Source of the DNA: Gnetum montanum
Taxonomy: Eukaryota; Streptophyta; Gnetopsida; Gnetales; Gnetaceae
Length of the DNA: 64,000 nt
NCBI GenBank assembly: GCA_015680685.1
Contig: MNCI01017476.1
Coordinates: forward strand, 1,521,656-1,585,655
Reading direction: 5' to 3'
Shown here piece by piece: positions 54,461-64,000 of this stretch; within the stretch, counting starts at the first letter, position 1; each line of letters starts with the position of its first letter. The notes beneath the pieces were generated by a model. That model worked only from the letters and a program-made list of their open reading frames with translations, was not told where the DNA came from and made no database searches. The position numbers were made by a program, and so were the translations under genes.

Positions 54461-57250
54461 TTAGATGTTTATGGATTAAATGGGCTAATAGGCAAACTAT
54501 GTTGTATGTTACAAATTCTGTGTGTGAGTCTATCATCACTATGATTACTTCTAGTCATACTGAGGAGAAGATTCTCCTCAAATGGGATGAGGTAGACAAA
54601 GTACAAGAATGGTTGAAAAACATTCAATAAAGGATCATTGATGTAGATTTGTTTGCCTTGTTCATGCTTCCTAGTCTAGCCATGTCATAGGCTAAGATGT
54701 TGAATGTGATTGACTCTTTTAATGAAGGAGTCACCAAGTTTTTCACTTGTCTCTATGGTTTTCTTGTTGTTTTAAGCATTAATGAGCAAATTTTTAGCAA
54801 TCCTTTTGGCATACCTGCTAGTAGTGTTAGGCTAGCTATTAAAGTAGGAAGAGATTTCAATCATAGAAAGGATATGGAGGCCTAGCTCAAGTAATCTTTT
54901 GATGTAGTATTATCTTTTAGTAAGTGTGATATTGAAGAGGTAAATGAGTCATATCCTCTTTCCTACTCTAGAGTCTTTCCCATGCCATTGTCATAGAAGC
55001 AAACTATAGGAGTTTAACAAGATTTGACCTTGAAAAATATTTTAACTAATAGTACTAGGTTCGCTTGGACTACTTTTTTGGTTGTTTATTTGAGGGCTGA
55101 AGTGGAAAAACTCCCTAAGAATCTTAATTCCATATATCATGTGCATTTTACATTTCTTTATGCATATCTTAGAAGGTTTGTGGAGTTTCTACTAGTTAAA
55201 AGAGATGGAAAGTGATTAGCATGTGATGTCTCCCATCTTTCCAAGCCTTGGGCTAAGCATATTGCTCATGTGCTGCATGCCCAAGATTCACCCATGGAGG
55301 ATGTAGAAGAGTCGATATTTGTTATCATTAAGAATGTTAGTGGTCTACATGATTATTCCCCTAGTAACATGGGGATGGAGCCATGTGCTACATGTGGCAA
55401 GGTAGAAAGAAAGACAAGGTCACATGCAGAAGTAGATAGTGTTGCTAGATAAAAGATGAAAAGGCCACGAGTTGAAGAAAACATCACAATTCCTAGCTAG
55501 CAGACACCTAGGAAATTGTTGATCAAGCTTAACAAGACTACTCAAGCTATGGATGGTAAGTAAATATTTTTTTAATTAATTAAGTTTTTAAATTTTTGGT
55601 ATTATCTTTTGTTATGTTTTATTGATAAAAGGTATTTGCTAATTTTACTTTGTTTATTTAACTTTAATTTGATTATAGGGAAGAAATAGGAATTGACTAC
55701 CAAGGCTACTATGAAGGAGGAGTAATGGTGCAAATAAGTGGAGGAGAAGATGGCTAAGAAAGCACAAGATATCTTGGATTCTAACTTAGATGATTTGCCT
55801 TCAAAAGGCAACCCTTTGATGGACATGTCTCATGATCTTCCCAATAAGTTTTTGCATTTGTTATTTCATTTTCATTTTTATGTTTTAATTTTTTCATATT
55901 ATTATTACATTTGGTTATGGCTATTGCTGGGTATGTGCCTCCTCTAGAAACATCCACATTCCACTCAAAACCTTGGATGGAGGCACTGGACGAGATGGAA
56001 TTTATGAAGGAAATTATGGATGACATGGTTGATAGGTTGTAGCAACTGGCTCCTAATGTTGGTAAAACAAATTAAAATAATTTTTTTTGCATTTTTTTAC
56101 TTTGGTTTTAATATTTTTATATTTTCATGTTCTATGGCTTCAATGTTTTATGTTTTTAACTGGTATTTTAAATGTTTTTCATGTTTTTTTGGCTTTCATG
56201 TTTTTAATGATTTTAACTAGTTTTTAATGTTTTGATGTTACAATTTCCAAGGTAAAATGGAATCCTTCATGAGACTTTGAGTTTGATGAGTTCCTTGTGC
56301 TACCACCTAATGTGGAAAATGTTCCATAGAGATTATATGAGGAGGGTCACGCAATTTGCTACATCATGTGCAAAAACGTTTTGGGAATCCCATCGTTCAA
56401 ATGAGGGTTTGTGGAAATGATTTGTAGCATTGGAGTAATAAAATGAGCAACTGATAAATGAAGTTAGAAGCCTTAGAGATTGCAAGGAGTTCATAAAGGC
56501 TCATGTGGTGAATAGGGATTCCTTTCTCTTGAAGAAGATTAATTAGTTTCACTATTAGAATATCATTTAGGGAAAAGTTGCTTTAGCCAAGAGTAATGTG
56601 AAGAATATGTAGTTGAAGATGATGATCTGCAAGACCAAGAAGTGGTTGGACCACTACACCTAGGTACTAGAGTAAAGGAAGAAGCAAAAGGCACACAAGA
56701 AGTTTTAGAAAGTGGGAAAGGAAAAATATATGAAATCATGAAATGATGTAGCTATGAAACAATGGAAATATGATTTGTTTGTGTAGGGCATCAATGTACA
56801 GGATATATTTAGCAGCTTTAAGGAGTCTGTAGTAGTTATTGATTTCCTTGCTCCTCAAATCATTAACACATTTGAGGAAACTTTTATGACAATGTTTTCC
56901 CTTGCTCCTCCTAAGTGGACAGATATGGAGAAGGGAAAAATCTTGGCAAGAGTGGATCTAGGAGATATCGATTGGACCAACATGAGTGAAAATGAAATTA
57001 TTCATAGGTTAGAAGAAGGCATTCAAAGATTTCCTCCAAAGGATATTACTCCTAAACCTTTTGATATTTGTAAAAAATTTTGTTTTATGTTTTATGTTTT
57101 ATTTTTTTAATGTGTCTTGTTATAGTTTTTTTATGCTTATGTTTGTGTCTACTATGGTTACTAATATGTGCATGTTTTTATTTCTTGTAGGCCCCAAGGG
57201 ATGATGGTGATGATGTCAACAATAATCCTCCTCCTCCTCCTATAGCTTGA
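54456..57250 (+). pseudogene. TAT-1 antisense gene, 3' part
   Basis: Resumes after the second ATACA. Retroelement-type domain: LFALFMLPSLAMS, DSFNEGVTKFFTCLYGFLVV, FSNPFGIPAS, then TRFAWTTFLVVYLRAEVEKL and VHFTFLYAYLRRFVEFLLVK. A basic C-terminal piece ends at donor GTAAGT (55556). Later exons: 55679 onward (KAQDILDSNLDDLPSKG), about 55930-56060, 56252-57069 (coiled coil) and the last exon 57191-57250 with a proline run and TGA. Exon edges agree with the TAT-2 gene where I could compare them, while the introns are longer and AT-rich. Many stops. It contains a stretch missing from the TAT-2 copy because of its N gap. Confidence 0.68.
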
Positions 57251-57834
57251 TTTGGCTATTGATGGATTTGTCATACTTTGTTATTTTGGCTATATTGTTG
57301 TAGTTGTTTTTATTTGGCCATCATAGCCTTAGAGACTATGTATTATTTTATATTTTTTATCTATTGCACAGTCCAATCATGGCTACTTTGTATTTTCAGT
57401 TTTTGTTATCTGTCACACAGTGTAACTATGGCTACTATTTTGGTTTTAGTTATGTTACATGCCACCTTTTGGTTTCTATTTAAAATTAGTCTTAGCTACA
57501 ATTTTTTTATTTTTTTATTTTTATGTTTTAAGAATCTTTTAGATTTTTTATGTTTTATATTTATATTTTTTATGTTGTTTTATATTTTTATGTAAACATA
57601 AAAATAAGCACAAGAGAAAACATAAAATAAGGTTACCTAGCAAACTAGCAAACATGATGTAATAAAGAAAAAATTGTAATCAAAGTGTAAACATGTAAAT
57701 AAAAATTATGAACAAGACTACTAATTAAATGGCCACATTGTATGTACAATGAAAAGAGAATTAGTAATACATTAATCATGCAACTATTTTCTAATCTTCA
57801 ATAGATGAGGAAATTTATAAAGTTTCTATTACAC
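57251..57834. other. TAT-1 AT-rich spacer
   Basis: Between the end of the antisense gene and the protease end. T-rich on the plus strand with ATTTTTTAT-type runs. No gene seen; TAT-2 has the CTAGTTTAAGGCC repeats at this place, but they are not recognisable here. Confidence 0.5.
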
Positions 57835-58630
57835 GATCTTGTACTCCCCATTCCTTTCACTCATGATACTAAATGGGAGCTCTTCCCATGATGTGTTTAT
57901 GATCCTAGTGTTTTTGGCTTTGGCTTGGTTGATTTCATTATGGTTTTTGTCTTTTTTTTGGAATACAAGAGTCTCTTATTGAAACTCCACCTTGGATCCT
58001 TGTTCTATGTCAACATTGTTGATAGACAAGGAGGTTATGTTGTCTTCATAAATAATGATTTTATATTTCTCTTATAGTAGATGAATCTCTTGGTGTATTG
58101 AAACTACCAACAACTTGGACAACCATGATCTTCCTAGGATTAAGTTAAAGCATGGTGTTTCTTCAACAACTAGCAAATTTGTAAATGCAAGGAATTGTTC
58201 CCTAGCCATAAATTCTAATGAGATGAACTCTTTTACTACTACATGTGATTTGTTAATTAATTTAAGAGAAAAGGTGAAGGTATCTTGAATGTTTTCAACA
58301 ATCCTAAGCATTCTACAATAAGTAAGTGGATTACACTTGTAGCTACCCCATCATCAACATGTACCCCGTGCACCCTGTATTGGTCAACTTGATCATTATG
58401 AACAAAGGGGCTTGCAACATCTCATCGCTTTGAGGGTTAGTTTTTACTTCACTGTCATGAAACATCAAGGTGGTTGGCTTCATTTCGTCCTTAGAGAAGG
58501 ATGGTACTATCACTACATGAATAAACTTTTCATTGCCTAGGTTGTTCTCACTTATGAGAATGGAAGTTAACATCTTAATCAAGGCTTCATGATGGGTAGG
58601 AGAGATCATAACTAAGTCATACAAGATCAA
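57835..58630 (-). pseudogene. TAT-1 aspartic protease
   Basis: Matches TAT-2 21940-22569. HHEALIKMLTSILISE and TTLMFHDSEVKTNPQSDE are the N side. The active-site area around 58360 is frame-broken. FMAREQFLAFTNLLVVEETP followed by NLILGRSWL near 58110 ends the domain, and SIHQEIHLL continues as in TAT-2. At least four stops. Confidence 0.75.
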
Positions 58631-58649
58631 GGAAGTATTCGTCTATTTT

Positions 58650-59412
58650 AATGAGAGCTTGACCTACTCCATGGTAATGAAGAAGTCTTTATTGTTGTTG
58701 GATGATTTTTCCATCTTGCTAGCTTTGACTTTTTCTATTCTTCCTAGGACCTTGACCTCATGTTTAAACATGTGTCATTTTGGCCCCTTTCCCCTTTCTT
58801 GTTTTGGTTATCCTTCCTAGATTAGCTGGTTGACATAATTTGGGCATTTGAGTTCATGATTATGGCTAAAATTTGGATAGGCTTTCATGGGCCTACTTGC
58901 TTTCATACTTTTCATTGGTTAGCATCCTTAGTCTTAGGATTACGAGCTAGCTTCTTGCATTTTTTCAGGGATGATTTCTTATCATTTGATTGTGATGATG
59001 TTGAGGCATTGATCACTGTGAAAGGACGATAGTCAACTTGGGCTATGAGTTTATTGGTAGAGGAAGGGAGCACTCTAATGAAAAATGGTTCTTTGGGAGA
59101 AGCTCTAATGGTTCCTTCTAAGCAACTAATTAAGAAGCTCTAATGGTTCCATTAGTAATTTGCTATACTTACATCAATCTTTTCTTTCAAAGTTAGGCTT
59201 TGATGGATTAGAGGTTGACAGTTAAGCAACAATAGTAGTGGCTTTAGGTTATGTTGTCTAGGGCTCCTATGTTATTTTTAGTTCTTTGGCCACTATGGCC
59301 ATGGCTGCATGTATTTTTTCCCCCTTATCCCTATCCCTCTTTGTGTGTTGGTTCTTACATGTTATGTAAGTAGGGCTATAGCTAGCTTTAGCTACCTCTT
59401 CAATTTTATTGA
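58650..59412 (-). pseudogene. TAT-1 gag C-terminal part and gag-protease linker
   Basis: PFFIRVLPSS and KKCKKLARNPKTKDAN match the linker blocks of TAT-2 (PPFIIRVPSS, basic tail). KNQHTKRDRDKGEK lines up with NANNKGKDKGK. The capsid part would follow but is cut by TAT-3 at 59413. A direct duplication of about 20 bases (TCTAATGGTTCC...) is seen near 59105 and 59138. Confidence 0.65.
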
Positions 59413-59885
59413 TGAAACACCACTAAGAAAATTCATCAGATCTACACCTCAGAGCTAGCAAGAAATTTAAAAAGGTAAAGCTTGAAAGCACCTAGATCAT
59501 GCAACTAACTACAAGACATAATTTACTAGTGTCACCAAACTTCAAACCTCACTCAAGTAGCTCCTTGTGCACCTAGGAATACACTTGTACTCATTTGAAC
59601 TCTATTCTATTAGTATTTTATGGTTTCAATAAATTGTCAATAAAATTTACATTTCATTTATTGGTACAAGTTCATTTCGAGCTAATTGTTGTGCTTTCTC
59701 TTAGGTTAAATATGCATTTTCCATTAAATTTATTTGCATCTATTTACACTTTCCAAGACCTTAGGTGATCGATAGGATCATTCAAGATTCCTTGGATCCT
59801 TTTTCTCAAAGGTCCTTGGGATTCAAGGTTAAATTGTCCATTGGAGATCTTCAATTTTCCAACATCAAATTTTTCCAGTGCAACA
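59413..59885 (+). repeat. TAT-3 5' LTR
   Basis: TGAAACACC...GCAACA, with spacer and primer site right after. It is much shorter than the TAT-2 LTRs and I see little similarity inside, so the family is related but distinct. The possible target bases before it are ATTGA. Confidence 0.7.
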
Positions 59886-59890
59886 ATTTC

Positions 59891-59908
59891 TAGTGCTAGA
59901 AGGAGGGC
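59891..59908 (+). other. TAT-3 primer binding site
   Basis: TAGTGCTAGAAGGAGGGC, differing from the TAT-2 site by two transitions and placed five bases after the LTR. Confidence 0.75.
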
Positions 59909-61027
59909 CTCCATCCAAGTTCTTCATCAAATCTGATATGCCCTTTTTGAAGCTAATTTTTTTCAAATTTAAACCTTTAAAACCCACATTAAAATTTTCC
60001 AAAAAACCAATCTTGCCACCCATTCTCCTACAATTAATACCCAATGTGTTTTTGCAGTCAATTTGGGTGTTATATATTTCATAGCAATTACTAGACTTTT
60101 GAAGACTAGTGTATTTCCTTAGGAAACCTAAAATATTTTTTCATTAAAAATCTACGCTTGGGTTTTCCAAGGACCAGCATATTTTTACTGCCACCACCCA
60201 CTTGCAAGCACATAAACTTTTCCATTGGGCTTCTCTTGCAAGTCCAACATATTTTTTCAAAAGCACCTTACTTTTTCTCAACAAAAACTAGTATATATTT
60301 GTCAACATGATTAGCGTATCTTACCTAAACTTCCCAGCATATCTTTTGATAAACTAACATATCTCTTCCCACCACATCATAACTAACATATTTTTCCATA
60401 TGAAAAATACCACCATGTTTTTTGGGAAAATACCCACATTTGACATAACAATACCTAGCCTATTTTTCCTATACACCTAGCATATTTCTTGTTGAAAACC
60501 AGTGTATCTTTCCAATCATTCAAAGTTAGCATATATTTTTCACAAAGCCAAAAAATAACATATATATATATATATAGATACCAATGCAAGTTGGGTGGAG
60601 TAAACCTAGTGTAGAAACTGAAAACTTGCCTTTGAAATTGGTCACACCAATTTCTTACAATAACCAATTGTAGTGCAAGCCTCTATTCCTTGTACTTAAG
60701 AACCTTAAAAAATCTAAAATTAATTAATTTTGTATTTTTACCAATGCAATGTATAGCATTATCACTACCACTTGCACTGCACTTGCAATTGCAAAAATTT
60801 AAAAATTCAAAAAAAAATTAATTAATTAATTTTTACCAATGCAATGTACAACACTACCATTGCGATCTGCACTACACCAAGAGTTGCAATTTTCATACAA
60901 TTTAATAGTCGAAACCATTTATATGTTAAGCAGTTTCACCTACTAAAATTGTTAATTCACAAATTAGCTAAAGCTCTAAATTAATACCTTTCAAAAATCA
61001 ACCATATTACCACTAGATCTTAAATAC
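59909..61027 (+). other. TAT-3 leader
   Basis: AT-rich. Between 60060 and 60560 the motif AGCATAT or ACATATTTT recurs every 20-50 bases, and an AT microsatellite lies at 60559-60574. From about 60710 to 60850 a block with ACCAATGCAATGTA is present twice (about 60740 and 60835). No coding seen. Confidence 0.55.
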
Positions 61028-62700
61028 ATGGCCTCCAATCTAGATGTAGTTTTCATCTATGACCTGAAAGACCCTATGATCATAGAACGAAGGTAATTAT
61101 TGAGGTAGAGGAAAAAGAACCTACATTTCACAATGATTAATGAGGAGTTTTATAACTTCATTTGCACCAAGATATAGGACACTTTGCTTATGCTTCATTC
61201 CAAATTTGATGCTAAGTGCCAATTCAAAATCATACATAGGAATGGAAAATAATACATCCCACCACCTTATGACAAGATCCCCCTCATCAATTTTTATGCT
61301 CATATGCTCTTACAACTCATAGATGTTGATGAGCTTAGTGAGGAAATTAGCTTAGAGGACCACCAAGAGGAAAAATATGAGTTTAAGGTAGAACAAGAGC
61401 TAGACATATTTATCGAAAGCCTTCTCCAATGGTTGGCTTCCCAAGTAATCACCTCTAGCTCTATACCCCTACTATCCCCTCTAGGGAATGCACCTCAATC
61501 TCCTCCTGCATATCCCCTCCCCACCATGTTTGAACCAATACTTATCATGGCTATGCATCAAGCCTAGCTTATTTTCTAATCTATCTTGATATTCTTATCA
61601 ATGCCCTTTTCCACACCACCTCACTCCATTCATCCAACCCTAGTGATGTCTACCTCACTGCCTCCCTTTGTCATACCAGTGGGACCCTTATCGAGGCCCC
61701 AAGTAATAGAAGCCTCCTACACTCCTTTTTTTTCCTTTATACCACAAGCTCCAATTTAAACCTCTTTCTCCATGTTTAACCCACCTACAATGATGGTAAC
61801 ACAACTTCTTCCCTCTATTTCAATGTCAATTGCATGACATCAAGCCACTCAACTTTCTCCTCAACAATCAACAAAAAAACTACAGCCTACAAGGATGTCC
61901 CAAGGCTTGGATCAAGCCTTCCAAATGATCCAAGATCTTATCAAAGAATTATGAAAACTTAAAGCTAGTACAACTCAAATGTTCAAGGTTATATACTTTT
62001 ACCAGGATGATCCCATAAGCCCTATTGTGCCTCAAATCGCCCTACCTATGGGTATGCCTATACTAAACTTCACCAAATACAATGATGAAAGGTATCCCAA
62101 TGCATACCTAGTCATCTTTCAATCTAAGTGCCTCTTTTTACAAGCCTAGCCACATACATTATTATGTATTTTTCCCATGTCCCTTAAGGAAAAGGCTCTA
62201 GACTAGTGCTGAACCTTGCCTAGAGGTTCCATCTCTTTCCTTGAAGACTTGATGAACCATTTTGTTAATAGCTTTAGATACAACTTGAAGTTGGATGCCA
62301 CATTGGATCAATTGATGAAAGTGAGGTAGGGGCCACTTAAACTTGTCAAAAGGTTAATTTAGAGATGGAGTTTAATCCTTAATGAGATTCTAGAGTCCAT
62401 CTTCAAAACCCATCTCTTAGCCATCTTGAAGGAAGTAGTAAATGACTTTATTAAGTTAAAGCTCTACTACTTAGAGCCTCGATCACTAAGCCAAGATTTT
62501 TCATAGAATAAGAACATCAAGGAAGCAGTTGAGGTAGCAATCATCCAACCTATGTAGCATATAAATTCCAACACACAAGGATGGATAGAGACAATACTAG
62601 ACAAGAACAAACAACCATGGCTACAGTATCCAAGGATACAAAACAAGTAGAGAGGTAGGGATCACTAAAACAAACCACATCTTCTAATTCATCACAATTT
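61028..62700 (+). pseudogene. TAT-3 gag
   Basis: Starts MASNLDVVFIYDLKDP. EEFYNFICTKI aligns with EEYNFICIKI of TAT-2, followed by a TAG in both copies. A Pro/Ser-rich middle (61440-61880) is followed by SQGLDQAFQMIQDLIKEL and the capsid core FYQDDPISPIVPQ, FTKYNDERYPNAYLV, FRYNLKLDATLDQL and FIKLKLYYLEPRSLSQDF (to about 62510). A basic tail runs to the ATH-4 border. About ten stops, mostly TAG. Confidence 0.8.
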
Positions 62701-63251
62701 TTCACTTCCTATGCCCCAAATCAACCAAGATCAAGATTTAGTCAAAAGGATAGGTCATAGTATATGATATTTCCTATGGCACCCTTTGATCTTTTGGAAA
62801 ATTTGCTTAAATATAATTGTATACAACATTGATGAGTGGTGAGGTACCCCTACACTCAACCATACGAAATGAGCGTAGCACACACGATCCCGTCGAACTC
62901 CATAGACTAAATTCCTAAACGCCGCAAGGAACACTTGGGGTTAATTAATCGTTGTCTTCCCAGACTTATTTGTTGTTGTCACGGTGTATGGTTAAGTAAG
63001 TCTGAGATATATGATTTTTTTGGTCTTTTCTAGTTTATCTCCTCTGCTAAGGGGTGAAGGGTTGAGAGAAATAACTACTCTAACTAATGTCCTAAGTCTA
63101 AATTAACTAGCGTCAGCATCCGTTCCCACTTTCCGTACATACCCTGAACTGTGCAACTGTGGCTACCAAACGCTAATCGTTACTGGGATTACCACATGTA
63201 ACGCACGTGCTCAAAGCGGTCGTATTGAGGCACCTAACTAGCCTAAGTGTG

Positions 63252-63440
63252 ATGAGTAGCTGATTCCTTGACTAGTCGTACACATCCGTAGATGTTCGTA
63301 ATCAAGTCGTACTAATCCCACGTTCTAGGAGATAAGGGTGAGAGAATCTAATTACAATGAGTAGCCGATTCCTTGGCTAGCCGTACACATTCGTCAATGC
63401 TCGTAACCAAGTCGTACTCATGCCGCGCTACTAGGGAAGC
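63252..63440 (-). repeat. Tandem duplication of about 105 bases in the ATH-4 LTR
   Basis: ATGAGTAGCTGATTCCTTG at 63252 recurs as ATGAGTAGCCGATTCCTTG at 63357 and the following sequence stays in register. The other LTRs of the family have one copy. Confidence 0.85.
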
Positions 63441-63690
63441 AATAAATAACATTAAATAAACCTGTCCATGTACTGCAAGGTTTATCCACAAAGCTCTTCT
63501 TTATTGCCGTACACAACTTGCATTCAGGTACAAAGCTGCTTGAATAAAGAACCGTTCACTTGGGGGACTCCTTCTGCGGGCACATGGAATTATTCTATCT
63601 CTGGGGTGATCAATCCACCAGAGCTTCGCTACTTCTAGCCTAGGATGTCAAATGAGGGGAGTGTCGCCTCTTATTTATAGATTTGGCAGC

Positions 63691-63790
63691 AGACCGCGAT
63701 ATCGCGTACGCGATATCACAGGGGACGACGCGATATCGCGGCGGCTGCGATATCGCGTATACGATATCGCGGCTTGTGCATATCGCGTCT
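63691..63790. promoter_or_regulatory. Palindrome array at the start of U3 of ATH-4
   Basis: Five GATATC-centred palindromes, most of the form GCGATATCGCG, plus a partial one, within 100 bases and directly upstream of the TATA box in element orientation. Each unit is self-complementary and carries several CpGs. Equivalent arrays lie at 963-1008, 7273-7321, 35846-35893, 46114-46161 and 53888-53969. Probable enhancer or binding sites for a dimeric factor; function inferred from position only. Confidence 0.65.
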
Positions 63791-63795
63791 CATCA

Positions 63796-63806
63796 TACCC
63801 CCATGA
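63796..63806 (-). other. ATH-4 polypurine tract
   Basis: CATGGGGGTA in element orientation beside the 3' LTR. Confidence 0.75.
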
Positions 63807-64000
63807 CTGAATGAAAACTTGTCCTCGAGTTCCTTACAATAATATTGGGAAGGTATGGAATTATTGAGGGGAATGGAACTAATGGGATGACATGTGAATG
63901 GATCATTATTACAAGACTTGACAAAACTGGTATTCATGAAAACAAGGGTGAACACCTTATTACAATGACATCAGGCCTTTGTTGGCAGCTTGAGAGAAAG

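Larger units (their letters stand above)
1..59412 (-). mobile_element. TAT-1, host Tat/Ogre-type Ty3-gypsy element, in four pieces
   Basis: This is the outermost element; every other element in the window lies directly or indirectly inside it. The surviving pieces are 1-217 (integrase), 7334-8903 (integrase N-terminal side, archaeal-type RNase H, RNase H and the end of RT), 41379-46107 (start of RT, repeat region, start of the antisense gene) and 54456-59412 (rest of the antisense gene, protease, end of gag). Joined in this order they are collinear with TAT-2, which is how I recognised them. Neither LTR is in the window. It is much more decayed and AT-rich than TAT-2, as expected for the oldest layer. 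Family assignment rests on the domain order and the extra RNase H. Confidence 0.85.
59413..62829 (+). mobile_element. TAT-3, plus-strand Tat-type element, 5' part only
   Basis: Starts TGAAACACC like the TAT-2 LTR, directly after the TAT-1 gag codons. It has a 473-base LTR, the TAT primer site, a long leader and gag, and is then cut by ATH-4 at 62830. The opposite orientation to TAT-1, and a separate LTR and primer site, show it is a different insertion. Its remaining part presumably lies beyond the window. As decayed as TAT-1. Confidence 0.78.
62830..63795 (-). repeat. ATH-4 3' LTR, enlarged
   Basis: 966 bases instead of about 798. The extra length comes from the 105-base tandem duplication at 63252-63440 and a larger palindrome array (63691-63790). 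TATA box at 63670-63680 (minus). Its GC-rich palindromes are the least decayed of all copies. Confidence 0.9.
62830..64000 (-). mobile_element. ATH-4, Athila-like element, 3' end only
   Basis: Minus-strand element entering from the right edge. Its 3' LTR (62830-63795), purine tract and about 200 bases of 3' noncoding sequence matching ATH-1 1025-1220 are inside the window. Genes lie outside. It interrupts TAT-3 after gag. Confidence 0.88.

Noticed and set aside
57835-62700. TAT-1 protease and TAT-3 gag as one element with an inversion
   Set aside because: The gag tail exists on the minus strand (59290-59412) and again on the plus strand (62510-62650), and an LTR start and primer site lie at 59413-59908, so these are two elements.
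63716-63955. 79-residue open frame across the ATH-4 LTR border
   Set aside because: It runs through the palindrome array and purine tract, a noncoding border in all family members.

Overview
This window is plant nuclear DNA and, as far as I can see, consists entirely of LTR retrotransposons nested in one another. The plant assignment rests on the families present: Ty3-gypsy elements of the Tat/Ogre type (extra archaeal-type RNase H), Athila-like gypsy elements (tRNA-Asp primer site, FMDD reverse transcriptase), and one Ty1-copia element (initiator tRNA-Met primer site). I found no host gene, tRNA, rRNA or CRISPR array. The species cannot be told from the sequence; a large-genome seed plant is the safest statement. 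All coding regions are broken by stops and frameshifts, many of them TAG where a relative has CAG, CAA or TGG.

Layout (element names are mine). TAT-1 is the host element, on the minus strand, and runs beyond the left edge. It survives as pieces 1-217, 7334-8903, 41379-46107 and 54456-59412. Four elements sit directly in it. ATH-1 (218-7328, minus) is in its integrase. COP-1 (8904-41377, plus) is in its reverse transcriptase. ATH-3 (46108-54455, plus) is in its antisense gene. TAT-3 (59413-62829, plus) is in its gag. Two go deeper: ATH-2 (9596-36636, plus) lies in the 5' LTR of COP-1, and TAT-2 (10003-27171, minus) lies in the 5' LTR of ATH-2. That gives a four-level nest: TAT-1, COP-1, ATH-2, TAT-2. 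ATH-4 (62830 to the right edge, minus) cuts TAT-3. Target-site duplications support TAT-2 (CCTAG), ATH-3 (ATACA) and ATH-1 (CTAGG/CTAAG).

TAT-2 is the best-preserved element, with gag, protease, RT, RNase H, archaeal-type RNase H and integrase on the minus strand. Its protease and RT are separated by about 5 kb holding a multi-exon gene on the opposite (plus) strand, 17111-21155. That gene begins with a decayed FCP1/NLI-interacting-factor phosphatase-like domain, continues with a retroelement-type domain and a coiled coil, and ends in an acidic tail. TAT-1 carries the same gene at the same place (45215-46107 and 54456-57250), with matching domains and several matching splice sites. This shared antisense gene is the most interesting item in the window.

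The Athila-like family comes in different states. ATH-2 has gag and all of pol. ATH-1 has lost RT, RNase H and integrase in one internal deletion. ATH-3 has gag but, in place of pol, a promoter-like segment and an ORF with a plant-transposon-protein-like domain plus a long coiled coil. All of them start U3 with a variable array of palindromes built on CGCGATATCGCG, just upstream of the TATA box. COP-1 has only a gag remnant and no pol.

Single N bases with repeated flanks (22595, 33720), missing LTR blocks (11093, 53996) and a messy stretch with an inverted copy (18894-19445) show that the assembly is imperfect in places.
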